Shown here one piece after another: positions 6,264-8,005 of a stretch of DNA of 8,005 nt; position 1 is the first letter of the stretch, and every line of letters begins with the position of its first letter. Source of the stretch: DATKSS01 sp035468355. Lineage in GTDB: Bacteria > Chloroflexota > Dormibacteria > Dormibacterales > Dormibacteraceae. The stretch spans positions 1-8,005 of the forward strand of contig DATITA010000025.1 in assembly GCA_035468355.1 (NCBI GenBank), written 5' to 3'. Made by a program: the position numbers and the translations under genes. Under the pieces are notes generated by a model that saw only the letters and a list, made by a program, of their open reading frames with translations, ran no database searches and had not been told where the DNA came from.

Positions 6264-6925
6264 TAGACCTTCCTCGGGTTGGGCTTGCCGGCGGGACCCT
6301 TGACCTTGACGCGCTTGGTCGACTGGCGTACCAGCACCAGCGCACCCTTGGCGCCGGGCACGCCGCCCCGCACCAGGATGAGATTGCGCTCGGGGTCCAC
6401 GCGCACGACCTTGTAGGCGCGCGAAGTGGTGCGAACGTTGCCCATCTGGCCCGACATGCGCACGCCCTTGAACACGCGCGCAGCGTCGGTGGCGCCGATG
6501 GCGCCGGGCTGGCGGACGTTCATAGAACCGTGCGACTCCGGGCCGCGGCTGAACTTGTGTCGCTTGATGAGACCCTGGAAGCCCTTGCCTTTCGACGTCG
6601 CTGTGACGTCGACCAGCTCGCCGGCGGCGAAGATCTCCGCCTTGAGCTCCTGGCCTGCCTCCAGGCCGTCGTATCCGCGGATCTCCACCACGTGGCGGTG
6701 CGGCTCGAGGCCTGCTTTCTTGAAGACGCCAAGCTCGCCTTGGCTCAGCTTGCGTTCGGGAACCGAGCCAAACGCGATGCGCGCGGCGGAATAGCCGTCC
6801 TTCTCCTTGGTGCGCAGGCCGAGGACCCGGCACGGGCCGGCTTCCAGGACAGTGACCGCCGAGGTCGTGCCGTCATCGTTGAACAGCTGGGTCATGCCCA
6901 GCTTCTTGGCCAGAAGTCCTTTCAA
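6263..6925 (-). CDS. rplC: 50S ribosomal protein L3
   Basis: L3 is one of the first proteins to bind 23S rRNA; its loop reaches close to the peptidyl-transferase centre. The length of 220 is ordinary (205-220). The opening KGLLAKKLGMTQLF is diagnostic, as are TATSKGKGFQGLIKRHKFSR, GPESHGSMNVRQPGAIGATD, VFKGVRMSGQMGN and the ending VPGAKGALVLVRQS. The start is TTG at 6925, which overlaps the rpsJ stop as TTGA. No ATG or GTG stands in the right place, and the usual L3 start MKG fits only this codon. The upstream Shine-Dalgarno is weak, so translation probably depends on coupling with rpsJ. The position of the glutamine methylated in E. coli L3 appears to be alanine, a common variant. Confidence 0.97.
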   Translation of the reverse strand: MKGLLAKKLGMTQLFNDDGTTSAVTVLEAGPCRVLGLRTKEKDGYSAARIAFGSVPERKLSQGELGVFKKAGLEPHRHVVEIRGYDGLEAGQELKAEIFAAGELVDVTATSKGKGFQGLIKRHKFSRGPESHGSMNVRQPGAIGATDAARVFKGVRMSGQMGNVRTTSRAYKVVRVDPERNLILVRGGVPGAKGALVLVRQSTKRVKVKGPAGKPNPRKV

Positions 6926-7227
6926 CTCTTGATCTCGATGCTCACGCCGGCGGGCAGGGACAGCCGCATGAGCGCGTCCACGACGCGCGGGTTGGGGTCG
7001 AGGATGTCGACGATGCGCTTGTGCGTGCGCATCTCGAACTGCTCGCGGGAGTCCTTGTCGATGAAGGGTGAGCGGATCACCGTCAGCTTCGAAATCTCGG
7101 TCGGGAGAGGGATCGGGCCGGCTGTGCGCGCGTTTGTACGGCGGGCGGTGTCCACGATCTTGTCCGCCGCCTGATCCAGGACCCTGTGGTCGTATGCCTT
7201 AAGCCGGATCCGAATTTTCTGCGCCAC
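6922..7227 (-). CDS. rpsJ: 30S ribosomal protein S10 (also NusE)
   Basis: S10 is part of the 30S head and, as NusE, joins NusB in transcription antitermination and links RNA polymerase to the ribosome through NusG. The 101 residues match the family length. The sequence QKIRIRLKAYDHRVLDQAAD, GPIPLPTEISKLTVIRSP, KDSREQFEMRTHKRIVDI and LPAGVSIEIKS leaves no doubt. The start is GTG at 7227, with an AAAGG seven bases upstream in a purine-rich stretch. It is the first gene after tuf, 34 bases downstream of its stop. The IRSPFIDKDSREQFEMRTHK stretch resembles S10 from Chloroflexota-type bacteria, a weak hint to lineage. Confidence 0.98.
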   Translation of the reverse strand: MAQKIRIRLKAYDHRVLDQAADKIVDTARRTNARTAGPIPLPTEISKLTVIRSPFIDKDSREQFEMRTHKRIVDILDPNPRVVDALMRLSLPAGVSIEIKS

Positions 7228-7261
7228 TTACCTGCCTTTCCCCTCTTCCTTACCTATATGC
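7228..7261 (-). promoter_or_regulatory. Short tuf-rpsJ spacer, purine-rich, no terminator seen
   Basis: This is the longest gap between genes in the window. On the minus strand it is mostly A and G, includes AAGGAAGAGGGGAAAGG, and serves as ribosome-binding region for rpsJ. No inverted repeat followed by a T run is present, so tuf and rpsJ are probably on one message. A CATATAGG motif lies next to the tuf stop but has no evident -35 partner, and I do not call a promoter. Confidence 0.5.

Positions 7262-8005
<744 letters not shown>

Noticed and set aside
5424..6833. A 469-residue version of L4 starting inside rplC
   Set aside because: The upstream part runs out of frame through the conserved L3 gene. 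The ATG at 6263, overlapping the rplC stop with a Shine-Dalgarno upstream, is the proper start.
5795..7174. Plus-strand open frame of 459 codons opposite rplD, rplC and rpsJ
   Set aside because: It crosses three conserved genes on the other strand, has an Arg/Trp/Ser/Pro-rich start typical of antisense GC-rich frames, and no domain is recognised.
7248..7261. CATATAGG as a possible -10 promoter element for rpsJ
   Set aside because: No -35 element is evident at the right distance inside the end of tuf, and such a short match can arise by chance.

Overview
The window is one uninterrupted stretch of the bacterial S10-spc ribosomal protein cluster. Every gene lies on the minus strand, so transcription runs from high to low coordinates. 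In that order the genes are tuf (N-terminus cut off at the right edge), rpsJ (S10), rplC (L3), rplD (L4), rplW (L23), rplB (L2), rpsS (S19), rplV (L22), rpsC (S3), rplP (L16), rpmC (L29), rpsQ (S17), rplN (L14), rplX (L24), rplE (L5), and what looks like the first codons of rpsN/rpsZ (S14) at the left edge. This is the canonical gene order and no gene is missing. There are no RNA genes, mobile elements or CRISPR arrays.

The DNA is GC-rich with strong G/C preference at third codon positions. The S10 sequence (for example VIRSPFIDKDSREQFEMRTHKR) and the tuf-rpsJ linkage suggest a high-GC Terrabacteria-type lineage, perhaps Chloroflexota or Dormibacterota-like. That placement is from memory of family sequences and is tentative. 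The genes are packed very tightly. Most junctions overlap by 1 or 4 bases, abut exactly, or are separated by 3-6 bases, and the longest gap is 34 bases between tuf and rpsJ. Seven of the 15 visible start codons are GTG or TTG. This points to one long message with translational coupling. No promoter, leader hairpin or terminator is visible inside the window.

The conserved cores look intact: the EF-Tu C-terminal two thirds, the L2 peptidyl-transferase histidine region, the S3 KH GKGG loop, the L16 arginine loop, and the L24 KOW plus two CxxC pairs. The unusual part is in the tails. Five proteins carry low-complexity extensions beyond the usual family length: L4 (about 62 residues, N-terminal, Lys/Ala/Thr/Arg), S3 (about 160 residues, C-terminal, K-x-E-x repeats), L29 (about 38 residues, C-terminal), S17 (N-terminal, three TEKP units) and L5 (37 residues, N-terminal, Lys/Gln). 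In rplE the extension is followed by an internal ATG with a near-perfect Shine-Dalgarno sequence, so two L5 forms are possible. I found no undescribed non-ribosomal system; the noteworthy signals are these tails, the L5 dual start and a divergent L22 tunnel hairpin.
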